From Cardiocondyla obscurior (taxonomy: Eukaryota > Arthropoda > Insecta > Hymenoptera > Formicidae): a DNA stretch of 64,000 nucleotides. Position numbers and translations under genes: made by a program. Positions 15,591-27,165 of the stretch are shown here, in pieces (the first letter of the stretch is position 1; each line of letters begins with the position of its first letter). Below the pieces are notes generated by a model that did not search any database, was not told where the DNA came from, and worked only from the letters and a program-made list of their open reading frames with translations. Location: assembly GCF_019399895.1 (NCBI RefSeq), contig NC_091885.1:2020501-2084500 (forward strand), in the 5' to 3' direction.

Positions 15591-15664
15591 CTATAAAAAG
15601 AGGGTCGATGAGGAGCGAGTCGAATTTACTGTTTCTGATAACATTTCAGATAACAAGATTTCCT
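15591..15664 (+). promoter_or_regulatory. TATA-type core promoter candidate
   Basis: CTATAAAAAGAGGGT sits at 15591-15605 in otherwise AT-rich DNA. A start site would be expected around 15620, in a locally GC-richer stretch. A splice-acceptor-like sequence ending in TTTCAG follows at about 15644-15649. No protein frame follows. The same 16-mer (ACTATAAAAAGAGGGT) recurs at 34387-34402, which hints at a shared mobile-element promoter. Confidence 0.3.
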
Positions 15665-15788
15665 GAATTAACTCATTAAGAAGACAGAACTAATATTCAT
15701 AATGTTTTATCAGTATATATACTAAGAATGATGAACACGGAATCTTTTAAACTTACAATTTAATTCTGTAGTCAGTTGTGATATACGA

Positions 15789-15830
15789 ATATTGTTACGC
15801 CCGGTCTGAAACGCCGGAGCGTAACAATAT
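15789..15830. repeat. 16-bp-stem hairpin with TGTTACGC/GCGTAACA ends
   Basis: ATATTGTTACGC (15789-15800) is the exact reverse complement of 15819-15830. Directly inside, CCGG pairs with CCGG, with a single bulged A, giving a 16-bp stem around a loop of about 9 nt. The TGTTACGC...GCGTAACA ends look like the terminal inverted repeats of an LTR, but only about 34 bp lie between them, so this may be a collapsed LTR-element remnant or a foldback footprint. Confidence 0.6.
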
Positions 15831-18064
15831 ATTGACTTGTATATTCAAGTCGGCTCATTAATGAAAGAAAGCCAAAGAAAAAGTTTACGTTATATTATAT
15901 AATAAATAAATGTTTGTTGAATATAATGAGATTCATAAAACTCTATTCTTATTTTAAAAAAATTGGCTAATAAAGAAACAACTCTTAAAAAAAGAAAAAT
16001 TTTTTTCGAGTTTAGCTTCGTTGTGATGAGGTGCAAAGAAGATGCCGCGGTTGCATTCTCCGAAAACTCGAGACAAACATGACAAAAAGAACGGTCGGCA
16101 ATTTAAAGTTTCGCCCACTAACGAGCGATTTGTGGGCAACTTACGCCATCCTGTTGAGAGAACGAAACTGACCGCCGCAGGTGCATTTATTCAGATGCGC
16201 GTTATCGTGCACTGTCTAATTAACGGCCTTAATTAACGAATGAACAGTTCGCGTTAACGCACTTAAATACAATGACACACGTCAATGGTAAACTAATAAT
16301 TCCCGTTGTAAACGAATATTTCCTTAGCAAAATATTTTTGAAAAGCGAAACCGATGGCGCAAAAAGCGTAGCATTAAAGGTAGTACCAACTAAATATTTA
16401 ATTTTACGTGACACTCGAAATCGCAAATATTGACTAATTAGCAAATAATAATAATTAACGAAACCCCACGCGACACCCAACGAAGAATCATACATGCGCC
16501 CGTCAGCAGCACCTGCGAACGCGAGAGTTTGTTGGCGATGCCTGCGTCAATTAGATTAATCATGCGCGTCATTACCACTTAGAATGCATACGCGTTGAAA
16601 TTTTGCACGAATCTAGCAAATGCAACGGTGAATCATTACGGAGCAGCCATTTTCTTTAAATAGTTGACCGAGCGAAGGTCGTTAAACTGCTTAAGAATCT
16701 ATAATAGAATATTTGATCTTAAACGTGTATCTACATATGTACTTTCATCTTCGTTTTCATATACTATATTTGTAAAAAAGAGTTTCTTAGAACACAAGCT
16801 GCGGATAGACTAGTGCCGATATATGTATGTACTTTTTTTACTTGTCGTTTGGAGAATAAATCACACTTAATATCGTTTAACAAAAATAGCATAAATTACG
16901 AGCGACATCGAAAGCGGCATGAAAGCGGTAAAAATTTTGAAATATTTTATACTTTATTGGAAATATGATTGCAATATTTTATTGCCAGAATAATTCTGTT
17001 AACTAAAGAGTAACTAACGTTTCTCGCCGCTTATTCCCGATAATATTTAAAACGGTCGTGCAAACGTGATCGGGGTATGCAATGAGACGCGAAACGTTGA
17101 ATACATAGTGTGCCTAAATCACTCACACAACCTAAATCAATAGTCATTAGCAGCGAATTTATTTGCACAATACTCAATGCCTGGGCTTTCTTTTGCCCGC
17201 GTGCTTGCTCATACCAAAAACCGAGACCGAATATCTGTTCACTAACCATGTTTCATAATTTTATTGACTTTTTGACGCGTAAATTGCGAATATCTTACGA
17301 ATTTAGCTCAACGAGATTACGAAAAAGTTTAAAAATAATTCCATTAAAGCTGCTAATCGTGAATATTATTCAACTGAGCGCGATTGGAAAATATTATAAA
17401 CATTTTTGTGGATAAAGGATGTCCGCGATATCGCTGTAGAAAGGTAGAAATTGCGGCGCGACGCAGGTGCAATGTAAGAATACTGTCTAGAAGAACAGTA
17501 TAGCTACTGTAGTAAACAGGTAACAGGCGGAAGCGTCTTCGCTGTCGTTGCTAATGCACCGTGCATACAAGAACCCGACACCCGTTAGTTACAAGATAAA
17601 GGTTTTTTTCACGTTACCGCGACCACACAAGTGTCACATACGTCATAAACGTATGACCTATCACTTCGATTTACAGCTTTGTGTTTACGCATCTCCCGCA
17701 TTAAAAAATGTAATTTATTATTTATTACATAATTAACATTAAATGTCACATAGAGCAAGCAGTTTAATTTATTTACCGATTCTAACTAATTTAAAATTGA
17801 TTTTCTTGAAAATCTTATTTTTTATGGCGCATTCCACCTCTAATTCTATTAGATGAAAACGACTAACGGTAAAATAATAGGACGATTCTTAATCATCTGT
17901 CTAATCTGGAGTTATAGCTTAATAAAGTTTTTAACGAGTTCGAAATGAGTCAGCAAATCGTTCGCAAATTGATTTGCTCAGCCATTGAAAAACATTAGTC
18001 TGATGTAATTTTTTTTTTTTTCTTTTTTACTTTGACGAAACTATTATTTTCTTATAAATCGCAG
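15831..18064. other. AT-rich DNA, no recognisable gene
   Basis: Short open frames only, and nothing with splice flanks or a known motif was seen. Confidence 0.55.
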
Positions 18065-18188
18065 GTCAAATATTTCACGGTTCTGCGCTCCGCACATCTC
18101 GCGTTATTTATTTTCAAACTTTTAAGTTCCGGGTTTCGTGACGAGATCGATCTCGTGTTCGCTAGCGTATCGTGCAGCATCGAAAAGT
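18065..18188 (+). CDS. Candidate coding exon, unknown
   Basis: A GC-richer 124-nt block in AT-rich DNA, with a polypyrimidine/AAATCGCAG acceptor before it and AAAAGT|GTAAGT after. One frame is open through it (VKYFTVLRSAHLALFIFKLL to SCSIEK). No partner exon with matching phase was found, and no family was recognised. Confidence 0.22.
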
Positions 18189-19514
18189 GTAAGTTTACGC
18201 ATCAGAGAGATATGTCATAAAATTCAGGAATTTAAATTGACGTCGAATATTCCGCGAATAACCGAATGGCGTGACAGCACGACATTCATGGTCGGTCCCT
18301 ATATTCGATTCGCCGGCGAGTGAGCTGATTCTATTACAGATTAGAGTGCGACGGCGGATGATATCCTGCAATCGTGCGCGTATTCGACGATCGTTACCCT
18401 GCACGAGATGCGCGTTACATCGTGATTTCCGCGGCGTGGTGCGAGACTGGCAAAAATTGCAAACCCTATTATCCGGATCCTCTGGCGAGAGCATCGTCGT
18501 CGGGCAGGAACGACCCTACAATCTTCCAACATCCATCTTGGTATCTTCTGACGTTGATCGAAAAGGCCGGCAGGCTGATTCGATAACTTAATTTTCGGAC
18601 AATAAATTCTCTAAAAGTTACAACGTTTTTGTTGGAAGAAACAATCGCGTTAGCTGCCTGTGACTTTATTAAACACTTGAAATTTTTTAATTCCTTTACC
18701 GCGAGATCTACAAAATTTGCCAGAGTCGCACATCTTGTCTCTCGTAATTAATTTCCTTTATTTTATTGTTATAAGTGTTTTAACAAACTGTAAAGATAAA
18801 CTCGATGGAGCGATACGTCGCGCGACTGCTCATGAAGACAAAGATAACAAGGTCGCTAGGAGAGTTGCGAGAAATTGCGTTAAAGAGATTCTCGAAATTA
18901 GAAGAACGGCTAGCCCGCGAGACGCGTTTTCAGGAGTTATATATAACTCTTACTTTTTTTTTTCCGTGTAGAATTTTATTACATGATTTTGCGTCACACG
19001 TAATAATGCTACGCGGCGACGCCGAGTGCATACATACACTGTTGGGCGGGCATTCTCTACATCAACTTATATAAATTGAGCTTGATTCTTTGCGGTAATG
19101 AGATTTCTCGCTGCAACATGCGACATTGAGCACACAATGGGGAATTGAGTTTTTTAATCACACGCGCGTCAAGAATGTCACGTATGTTGGATTTGCAGAT
19201 TATTCTTCTGCTTATTTTTATTCTCTTTGGTGGCAGGATCAATCTTTGCCAACGCCTCAATTATAACGGAAATGTTTTTACGGAAACCCATTGAGCAGGT
19301 TGTTTTATTCAAATGGATTTTAAATATCGCTTTTAAACGAGACCGAGAAAAACTTTTATTCGTCACCTTATCGCGTCTTATTTTCCAAACTAATTTCTTT
19401 ATAATAGTTTAAGGATAATTGTCAAAAATAAGGGGTAATTAAACTGTAGGATAAAAAATGTGTATATACCTAAATAACTGGAAATTGAGAATGTATAGGA
19501 AAGTTGATACTCGC
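18189..19514. other. Mixed-composition DNA, no recognisable gene
   Basis: 18270-18590 is GC-richer and open in several frames on both strands. The minus frame (18195-18494) has a CNFCQSRTTPRKSRC cysteine pattern that resembles a treble-clef knuckle but lacks a matching second pair. The remainder is AT-rich. Confidence 0.45.
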
Positions 19515-19645
19515 AATGTTCGTGACGGAACATTATGTGTTCTTCGAACCCCTGGTTTATTTGAACCTACGTCTCACCGACACGTTGTAGGTCGGTCCGA
19601 GGATTACAGCATCCTCGGACACGGAAGATCGATATGTCTTCGAGG
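19515..19645 (+). other. Hairpin-dense segment upstream of the BEL/Pao relic
   Basis: A run of short inverted repeats lies end to end: AATGTTC/GAACATT (19515-19521 with 19528-19534, 6-nt loop), GTTC/GAAC (19539-19549), GGTT/AACC (19554-19567), ACCTAC/GTAGGT (19565-19592), overlapping ACCGAC/GTCGGT (19576-19596), GTCCGAGGAT/ATCCTCGGAC (19595-19604 with 19611-19620, perfect 10-bp stem, 6-nt loop) and GAAGA/TCTTC (19624-19641). The segment lies in AT-rich DNA about 250 bp before readable BEL sequence. It may be part of an LTR or leader of that element, or an unrelated structured RNA. No family was recognised. Confidence 0.5.
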
Positions 19646-19896
19646 ATAAAATTTACTTAAAGTCGCGTGGGAGTACCGGTCGAGCTTGAACAATGTGACA
19701 GCCGAGTCTCTGTTCTCTCTTTTTCTCTTTTACACGCGATATCTCAGTGTCTCGTGGACCACCTTTTACATATTTTACGAGACACCTTGGGTCGAATTTT
19801 CAGGACGTCAAGCTTAAGAAACAAATGGTAGGACGCAATAAAAAAAACTTTCATGAATTACGACTTTAATTCTTCCGCTTTGAAGAAATTCTAAAG
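19646..19896. other. Non-coding spacer between hairpin segment and RT fragment
   Basis: About 250 bp with no readable protein. It may be decayed 5' sequence of the BEL/Pao element, but no gag, protease or primer-binding site was recognised. Confidence 0.4.
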
Positions 19897-20377
19897 ATGA
19901 GAGGGGTGTCGGTGCGAGATCTTAACAAGCCGGGAGCGATTTACTTGCCGCATCACGGCATTTTAAAGGGCAACGGTCAAGATGCAAAATTACGCGTCGT
20001 GCAGAACGAGCATCGGAATGGCTCTGAACGACGCGCTAATGAAAGGGCCGATAATCCAGCAGGATTTGGTCTCAATTTTGCTGAGATTTCGATCGTTTAT
20101 GTATGTTTTCGCCGCGGACATCATAAAAATGTATCGGCAGATCCTCGTGCACGATGAAGATCTTCATCGGCAGAAGATCGTGTGGCGGGAAATTTCGGGA
20201 TCACCGTTAGTAACGTATGAATTGCGGAGCGTCTCATACGGAACGAAAACGACGCCGTTTTTCGCGACCGCGTGCTTAAGGCATTTGACACAGAGATACG
20301 CCGGGAAATATCCGGTCGGATCGGAGCACATTCGGAAAAACTTTTACGTTGACGACGTGCTCACCGAGGCACCGTAA
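19897..20377 (+). pseudogene. Decayed BEL/Pao retrotransposon reverse-transcriptase fragment
   Basis: Two overlapping plus-strand frames give pieces of a BEL/Pao pol protein. The first (19897 to about 20001) reads through YLPHHGILK and ends in KLRVV, the conserved entry to the RT domain. The second (about 20003-20377) starts at RTSIGMALNDALMKGP and holds ADIIKMYRQILVH (aspartate codon 20117-20119) and NFYVDD (YVDD codons 20345-20356), so the catalytic aspartates of fingers/palm are still legible. The join near 20002 has changed frame and lost the FDASA-type residues expected there, consistent with a small deletion. The frame stops at 20375-20377, where a living element would run on into the rest of RT, RNase H and integrase. 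Gag and protease are not readable upstream. Known of the family: BEL/Pao are LTR retrotransposons common in insects. This copy is truncated at both ends, frameshifted and surely inactive. Confidence 0.88.
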
Positions 20378-21045
20378 CGGAGGTGTTCGCTAGAGCGTAG
20401 GGCCTGCCGCCCAACTCAAATAAATCGGCCTTGCCAAAGTGGACAAACGGGGAAGTTACTTCACTTAAATACCATTTCCTGAAATCCTCACGAGGCGTCG
20501 ATGACGACGTAACAAACTCTCTGCTAACGCTGTGATTTTTATCGAATGTCTGGAGTTTATAAGCGGAGCGAAGGAGCTACGTGTTGCATTGAGATATTCA
20601 AAGAATGCCGGGCGTATCTCCGGCTATTCAAAACAGATATTAAATGATGCACAGGGGTGTGAGAAACCGGATCATACTATAATACACCCGCTACAAAGCT
20701 CGAAGAAAAAAAAAAATCATGTTTTTAGAATGATTCATTGATCTATCGAAGCGCGAATACCCGATACATGGCATTGCATCGACGGTCACAATGGGGGTCT
20801 CGATCTGCAGGGATGAGCACGTGAAGGATTATTATAATGGAATTTTTAAAACGTCTCGACAAACAGGTCCTACTGTCCTACATTTAATATTCTCTAAATA
20901 CCGATTCAAGAGACGCCGCCCTGCCAACCACCTGCGGTCTCTGAAAAGAACGTTTCGTAGAAGGCCGAGATATTTAATTCATATAAATTCACCGATCGGG
21001 TTAGAGCTGCTGCGCTTAAAATATTCTATATAAATTGTACGACGG
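20378..21045 (+). mobile_element. Possible 3' continuation of the BEL/Pao relic, too decayed to read
   Basis: After the RT stop, short frames with many stops continue. A KWTNG-like peptide near 20440 may be what remains of the RT thumb motif. The rest, including an open frame 20791-21033 rich in arginine, is not recognisable as RNase H or integrase. No 3' LTR was found. The boundary is uncertain. Confidence 0.35.
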
Positions 21046-21740
21046 AGATCGAGAATTAGAAAAAAGCTGTAAAATAACTTAATGACTTATTGCGAGATTA
21101 ATTCGTTCTTTTTTAGTCATCGAGTAAAGTGATATAACTTTATTAATTGCATTGCGTTGCGTAATACCGCCATTATAAAATAGTTTGGAATATCAATCAT
21201 ATGAATGTATATACATATATGTAGTTGTAATGCACTTCTTGCTTTATGATTTATGACGCACAACATCCGCACGCAAATAATCCATTTCCGCCGATAGTTG
21301 GCTAATACAGTTTTTCTCGCGGGAATAGAAATTACGTTATTTCGCGAGTTCTCGATAATTAGTGCCGCATGACATTTAACGTGAACCGCGTATTCTGTGA
21401 CGTTTCAATAAATAATTACGACACCGAACAAAGGGAAATTTGGTAAAGAGGACTGACCGGTTGATAGTCCTACGTCAGTGCGTCTTGCGGTTTCCGAACC
21501 GCAAAGTGGAGAACTGCTACGCCACAGAATCGTTTCGCGGTCTTCTGGTTTGGTTATTAGTTACATCCCAACACCCCCATGCGCAGTATCCGCGCATTAA
21601 GCCGGGAAAATAGATAAAAAAAAAAAAACATTGTTTTGAATATTTACGTCGATGTAATAAACGAATATTTACGCGGAAAGAATTCGCAGTATTAACAGCG
21701 AGATTATTATTTATCGATATAGCGCAACGTTACTTAACGC
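21046..21740. other. AT-rich DNA, no recognisable gene
   Basis: Nothing beyond short stop-rich frames and an A12 run near 21617 was seen. Confidence 0.55.
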
Positions 21741-22560
21741 CTTATTTAAAAGCCGGCTAGGGAGCCGCCGGTCGGCTTATCTCATATTTTTAGTTGTTCA
21801 TCCCGTGAAAGAAACCGTTCTCTTTTAGAACAGGAGGACGCTTTCGCTCACGTGGATCAAGGTATCAGTAGACAGTAGAGGAGGCGGTATCGAGAAAGCG
21901 ACGGCGGCGTCGAAATGGTAGGGAGACGAACGAGCGAGACGGAAAGAACGGGTGGATGAGCGAGAAGGGAAGAACGAGCGTGGAAAAGCGCAAGAGAGCC
22001 AGCGCAGCGCGCTCGATAGACAGGAAGAGGAGCCTCGGCGAGCGTTATTACGAGGAGGCGAGAACACGGTGGTGTTGGACGTTGGCACGACGAAGATGCC
22101 ACGTCAGAACGGAGCAACAGAGTGCGACGTTTCAGGCCTTCGTACCACCAGGAGAACATGCACAGTAGACACGTCGCAGACGAAGGGCATTCCGTCGCTC
22201 TTGGCGAGCGGGAAAAAGACGAAAGAAGACGACGAAGAAAGAACAAAAGCGTCGGAGAGAGACCGGCGACTTGAGAAAAGTAGGACGGAGAGGAAGCCAA
22301 GGGAGAACGAGGAAGCGAGAGAGCGAAAGAAGGGAAGGGAGAACGAAAGAAGCTCCCTGACACGGTCACGGACGTGAGCAACGACGGAGAAGCGGTATCT
22401 GAGCGCAACAGGTTGGCGGCTGCCTTGGTGCTTATTCTGACAGGGGATGCGACCCGGAGAAACTCGAGGATGATGCTGCGATACGCGAATGTGAAACAAA
22501 ACGACCACTTTGAAACTGTGGCCGTGGAATGCGGGATGACTCAAGGAAGATGGGAATGAA
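21741..22560 (+). promoter_or_regulatory. Purine-rich CpG patch with TATA-like element
   Basis: TATTTAAAAG at 21743-21752 overlaps a GC-rich inverted repeat (AAGCCG...CGGCTT, 21750-21778). About 600 bp of plus-strand purine-rich, CpG-rich sequence follows, with long open frames on both strands that look like low-complexity translation (Lys/Glu/Arg-rich on plus, Ser/Leu/Phe-rich on minus). This is best read as a promoter and first-exon region of a plus-strand gene with no identified product. Confidence 0.3.
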
Positions 22561-24433
22561 CTTACGAAGAAGAGAGAATAACTTTTCATTTTATTTGCCT
22601 ATTATGCCTATTAAAAGTACGCGATAAGATGAGAGTGAGCGTTCGCACGCGGTGATCGCGGGCTAATTATGCCGTGACTTTATTCAAAATCCTTCTTCCT
22701 ATACGTCTTGTATAAGAAAAATAATTTCAACGACGAGTATTCGTTACACAACATGTATAGCAATTTCTGATATTTGCTCGCGCTGACTCGCGCGGAATGA
22801 AAAATTTGCCGACGCATCTTTGCAGGCGAAAAATCATCTTTTCTCTGTAAAAAAAAAAAAAAAAACGTCTCTCTCTTTCTATTTTTAATCCCTGACTTTA
22901 TAACGCGTTCTCGCCCATTCGTTGTGCAAACGGTAACATAGGCTTATTATTTTGTCAAAATTTTTATTAATTATTTTTTTAAAAACTAAAATATTACGAA
23001 AATCTGTCCGTACTTGCGGGTTTTTCTAGTCGACTTAATTCACATCCAGCTATCTCAGAAAGGTGTTCCGAACGTAATAGTTTCCGCGGGCGACAACAAG
23101 CGCAATTATGATTCGTAATTTAACTATGCGAGTGTTAACATTCCAGAGCATAGGTATATAATTTCATGCGGCATTGTACTCTAATTACAATTGCCATAGA
23201 GCACGCTTTGGCAAAAAGTACAGATTAAAAAAAAAAAAGAGCCGGGTAAGCGAGGAATGGGAAAAGATAGCCAAGAAACTCGCGGTTTCTTTTTTTTCTC
23301 CGTTCGTTTTCACGTAAGAAAGGGCGCTAGGAAAGGGGAAGGGAAAATAAAGGACCGGTTATATCGTATCCTCGTGCATCTCCAACGCGAGCGAGTGACT
23401 ATAGTCGATAAAATATCGTGATAGGGATGGAAGGGAAAAGAAGAGAATGCAACCCTTCCGCGCTTGTGCTCATCGCGCGCGTACGAAAAAAAAAAAAAAG
23501 GCGAGAAAAGATACGGCGCGAAAGGTGGCCGTGCGTATAACTCTCACGCGACTGACAAGTACAAGGCGTAAATGAAAAGCGGAATCTTTAACGGAGATGA
23601 GTACACCGAGTCTTTTTACGTTGGAAAGCTCCGTCGTTCCTTTCGATTCACGATTTTACGACAAAGTGTTTAACGGCGAGCGAGCCGCGTGTGCGCGCGA
23701 GTCATCTCTCGAAGTAATCCGTCAACGAGCTCGCGCAGCTGATGACAGTTGACTCGTCATCGACCCACCTCGTTCTCACACTCGCAACTCGCGGCCACAG
23801 TCATCGACGCGAGATGCATTTGTCCACGGAGAAAATAAGACACGCGCATTTAATTTCTCGCTGGCGGATATAATAACTCGCAATCAACGAGGATCATTCA
23901 TCAGGCTAAGTACGATCGTATCGTGACGCGTAAAATCGAGCGGTACAAGGCTAGCGGAACCTTTGGTCCTTCGTGGAAAGAAATTGCGCACGAGAGGCAC
24001 GACGTAATATACGATCGGGAAGGGAAAAAGAGCGAGATGCTCTCGTACGTATATCTCTATATCGATGATTCACGAAGATGTTTAACTGCGGCTATTAAGC
24101 GGATCAAACGGCGCGACTGTAGAAGATTGGTGCCGCGGGTATTGCTGTCGAAAAAAATCGACCGACGAAAGTTACGTTGTCGGTTTGCGAGTTGTTGCCC
24201 ACAACAAGGGCCAGTGAATGATTGTCATCTTAATCGGGAAAAAAAATCTGACCAACTATCATGTTACACCGGTTCCTGTCGTGCATAAGTTCTGGCACTG
24301 ATATAATCTTAAGTGTTGTAAGCTCGTTGTATAAATACAACTTTTATCTTTGACCCGAGAAAAAAAAAATATTAATAATTTGCCAATTAATTATAAACGC
24401 GTTGATAAAATATTTTTTTTAATTAAAAAGGGC

Positions 24434-24474
24434 AAAAATAAAATAAAATAAAATAAAATAAAATAAAATAAAAT
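24434..24474. repeat. (AAAAT)n microsatellite
   Basis: About eight units of AAAAT within an AT-rich stretch. Confidence 0.95.
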
Positions 24475-26798
24475 TGCGTTCAGCGATTTGAACCCCATGA
24501 AAATGTTGAATGTTAAGTTCTAATTATTTAAATCGAAGGTACACATCGTCTTTAAATCTTAAATGCATTAAATGGTACTCGACTGCAGTTGAATCAAGTT
24601 CGTTACGGATGAGGAACAATCCAATTACTTGGAGTAATCATCCGGTCAAATCTTCCGAGAATAAATTAACATTTCTTTTACTTGTCGTCAAAAGTGAAAC
24701 GAGTAAATACGATTAGAAATAATGAACGGTAATTATAACGTGTACGCGTATCTAATCAATTTCAATCGCCGAAACGTGATTGATCTAAATTTAATTAGCG
24801 ATCTCTTTTCCGTGATCGAGGAATATGCAGGCGATTAAATATTTTTTTTTTTTTTCAGCGCGTTGACCTATCCTCCCACGCGATAATCTCATTTACGCAA
24901 ACAAAAAGGTTCAACAATAAACAAAACCGTAATACTTTCGAGTGTTTTGAAACAGTTTGGTATTTAACCAAACACAAGGGCTGCTCCTTGGAGTATTAAC
25001 TTATGGAACAGAAATAACAGTCTTCCCTCCCTCTCCCCTCTCTCGGAGAAACTAAAATAAGCCACGAAATGCAGGATTGTCTGCAACATATGCGGCCGGA
25101 TATACCTGACAGAGTGCTTTTCGCGTTGGAAATTTCTATGAACGAACGTACATAGGGTGGAACCAATGGAACACGTATTTATTCGATTGATGCCAAATTA
25201 TTTGCACAAACCTACGACCCTTTGTTCTACGAAATAGACCTCCCGGATTTAAAATTCAAAAAAATATTAGAGCATCAGCGAATTACGAGGCTAATATTTT
25301 ATTCTTCAATTTTTTATATTTTCAAAAAATGCAAGCCGTGATTTTATTAAACAAAACAATTTGCAAATGCAACGCTAATTCTTGCGTCATTTGCAAGTGT
25401 GACGCTGGTAAAATTTTAAATTCCACGTGTTACACGCGTATTCTGTGTACGGACTCAGAAAGACGTCTACATAGAATCAGTAGGTATTAGCATAAACCAT
25501 TGTCCTGTCAAAGCTAGGCAGGAGGATGGTACCTGAAAGCTCGTTACAATAACCCTTTATAACTACCACAAGTAAAGTACTGTTACAAGCGTAAACCGAA
25601 GGCAAAGACATTAAATTTTCGCGGCTTGTGTAAATATGTAATAATTTATATTGAAACGTAAGTTAATTGGAAGTGTCCGCGATGTTATTAAAATATACAA
25701 GGGAAGTATTGCTTAATGGCTTAACACAGATCAGATAGAAAAAAAAAAAAACAACGGTAATAAAGTGCAATTTCCGGATTTGCATTATATGACAACGAGA
25801 AATAAATATGTTGAATAAACGTGATAGACATATAGCCGCGAAATGAATAAAGTTGACGATTGTATTTGCAGTGACAAGATTATACGATTATATGAAATTA
25901 CTTTAAAAAATCATAATTCTAAAAAAATAAATAATGAGCAATGTGTAATGAGATAATTAAAAGCGTTTACGTCACTCTGTCAAGTAAATAGTTAAAAGAG
26001 AGACACATGTCTACCGATCTACTATTCACGTCTCGAAGAACGCACGAAGACCATCTCCTATTTCTGAAACATGTGTGCGAATTCTGCATGTCAGAAGAAA
26101 TGTGAACGCTTGCTGGGGAAGTAAAAATGAAAACTTTTCTAAAACGGAGTTTTCACATATTTAACGATCAAGCCATTTGAGAAACTATACATAATTCAAA
26201 ATCGCAATAAGAATTTTATAAATTATTTTACGAATGCAAGCGCCGATATATGTAGGTGCAAGTGTATAAATTATCCAAATTTTCAAATTATTTACCGTAA
26301 AATTTGCTGGTTGAATCAGTAACTTGATACAAAATTTTATTAATTCGAATATATGTATACAGTAATTACGATATTATTAATCTCGATAATATCCCGACAC
26401 GAACTTGAATTACTGCAGAAAGCGAAGAAAAGGTACAGAAGTAACGAGAAGAAGTTTCGATCATGTCGATAAACTTTTCATTATTACAAATAACTGTATA
26501 ACATAATTATTAATTACGCATAATATCTTTGAGTAAGTGCGGCACGATAGAAAGCAACCAAATCACGCACAAAAACCACCTCAGTTTTTAATTAAAACTC
26601 CCTTTAAATGGTTTCGTAATTGGGTACTTCCGTGCGCTTCATAAAAACGGGCTAAACGAAAATCGATTTCCAGCCTAAGAAAGAGAGACGGAGAAAGGAA
26701 GAAATTGAGACCTAAATCTAAGAAGAAGTAAGCTGAAAAGAGCATTCAACGCACGATGATTGAAAAACGCCAATTTGAAAGTTGTGAATATATATGTA

Positions 26799-26839
26799 AA
26801 AAATAAAAAAAAAAGAAAAAGAAAAAGAAAAAAAAAGAA
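26799..26839. repeat. A-rich (AAAAAG)n tract
   Basis: Nearly pure A with regularly spaced G, directly left of the GC-rich patch at 26880-27160. Confidence 0.9.
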
Positions 26840-26869
26840 ATGCAATCGTTTTAAACTTTTCGACTAACC

Positions 26870-27165
26870 ACGTGCTCCTGATGTTCGTCATACCCGATGA
26901 AGATAAACCTTGTGACGTATGCAAAAGTCGAAAAACTCTTTTCGGCGCACTGTCGAGAAAGGAGCCGAAGGAGCGATAACGCGCACCACCTCCACGGACG
27001 AGAGTCGGCCACTGACTGAGCGTGACTCCGATTCTCTCTGAAACCGGGAGGAGGCTGCAGCGTCGACCGGTCATGGACCACACTGCGGCCTCCCGATACC
27101 GAAGGTGCCGCAAATTTCGCTTTTGTCCTCTCATCCCATCGCGAGCTTTCGTATCTCATTAAGTT
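26870..27165. other. Isolated GC-rich patch, possible exon
   Basis: About 300 bp of GC-rich sequence in AT-rich DNA. The plus strand has a short ATG ORF (MFVIPDEDKPCDVCKSRKTL..., about 33 codons, with a CDVC pair) at its left end; the minus strand has two overlapping frames of about 100 codons. None is recognised. The abrupt GC step suggests an exon or promoter. Confidence 0.25.

Larger units (their letters stand above)
22561..26840. other. AT-rich DNA with A-tracts, no recognisable gene
   Basis: A moderate-GC stretch at 23.25-24.29 kb has a 121-codon plus-strand frame beginning with GTG at 23923; it was not recognised and has no splice context. The rest is AT-rich. Confidence 0.55.

Noticed and set aside
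18195..18494. Minus-strand frame with CNFCQSRTTPRKSRC
   Set aside because: Reminiscent of a GATA-type knuckle, but the spacing of the second cysteine pair is wrong and the frame is overlapped by open frames on the other strand.
21857..22408. 183-codon minus and 141-codon plus overlapping ORFs
   Set aside because: Both are low-complexity products of purine/pyrimidine-skewed sequence; no family motif, and mutual overlap.
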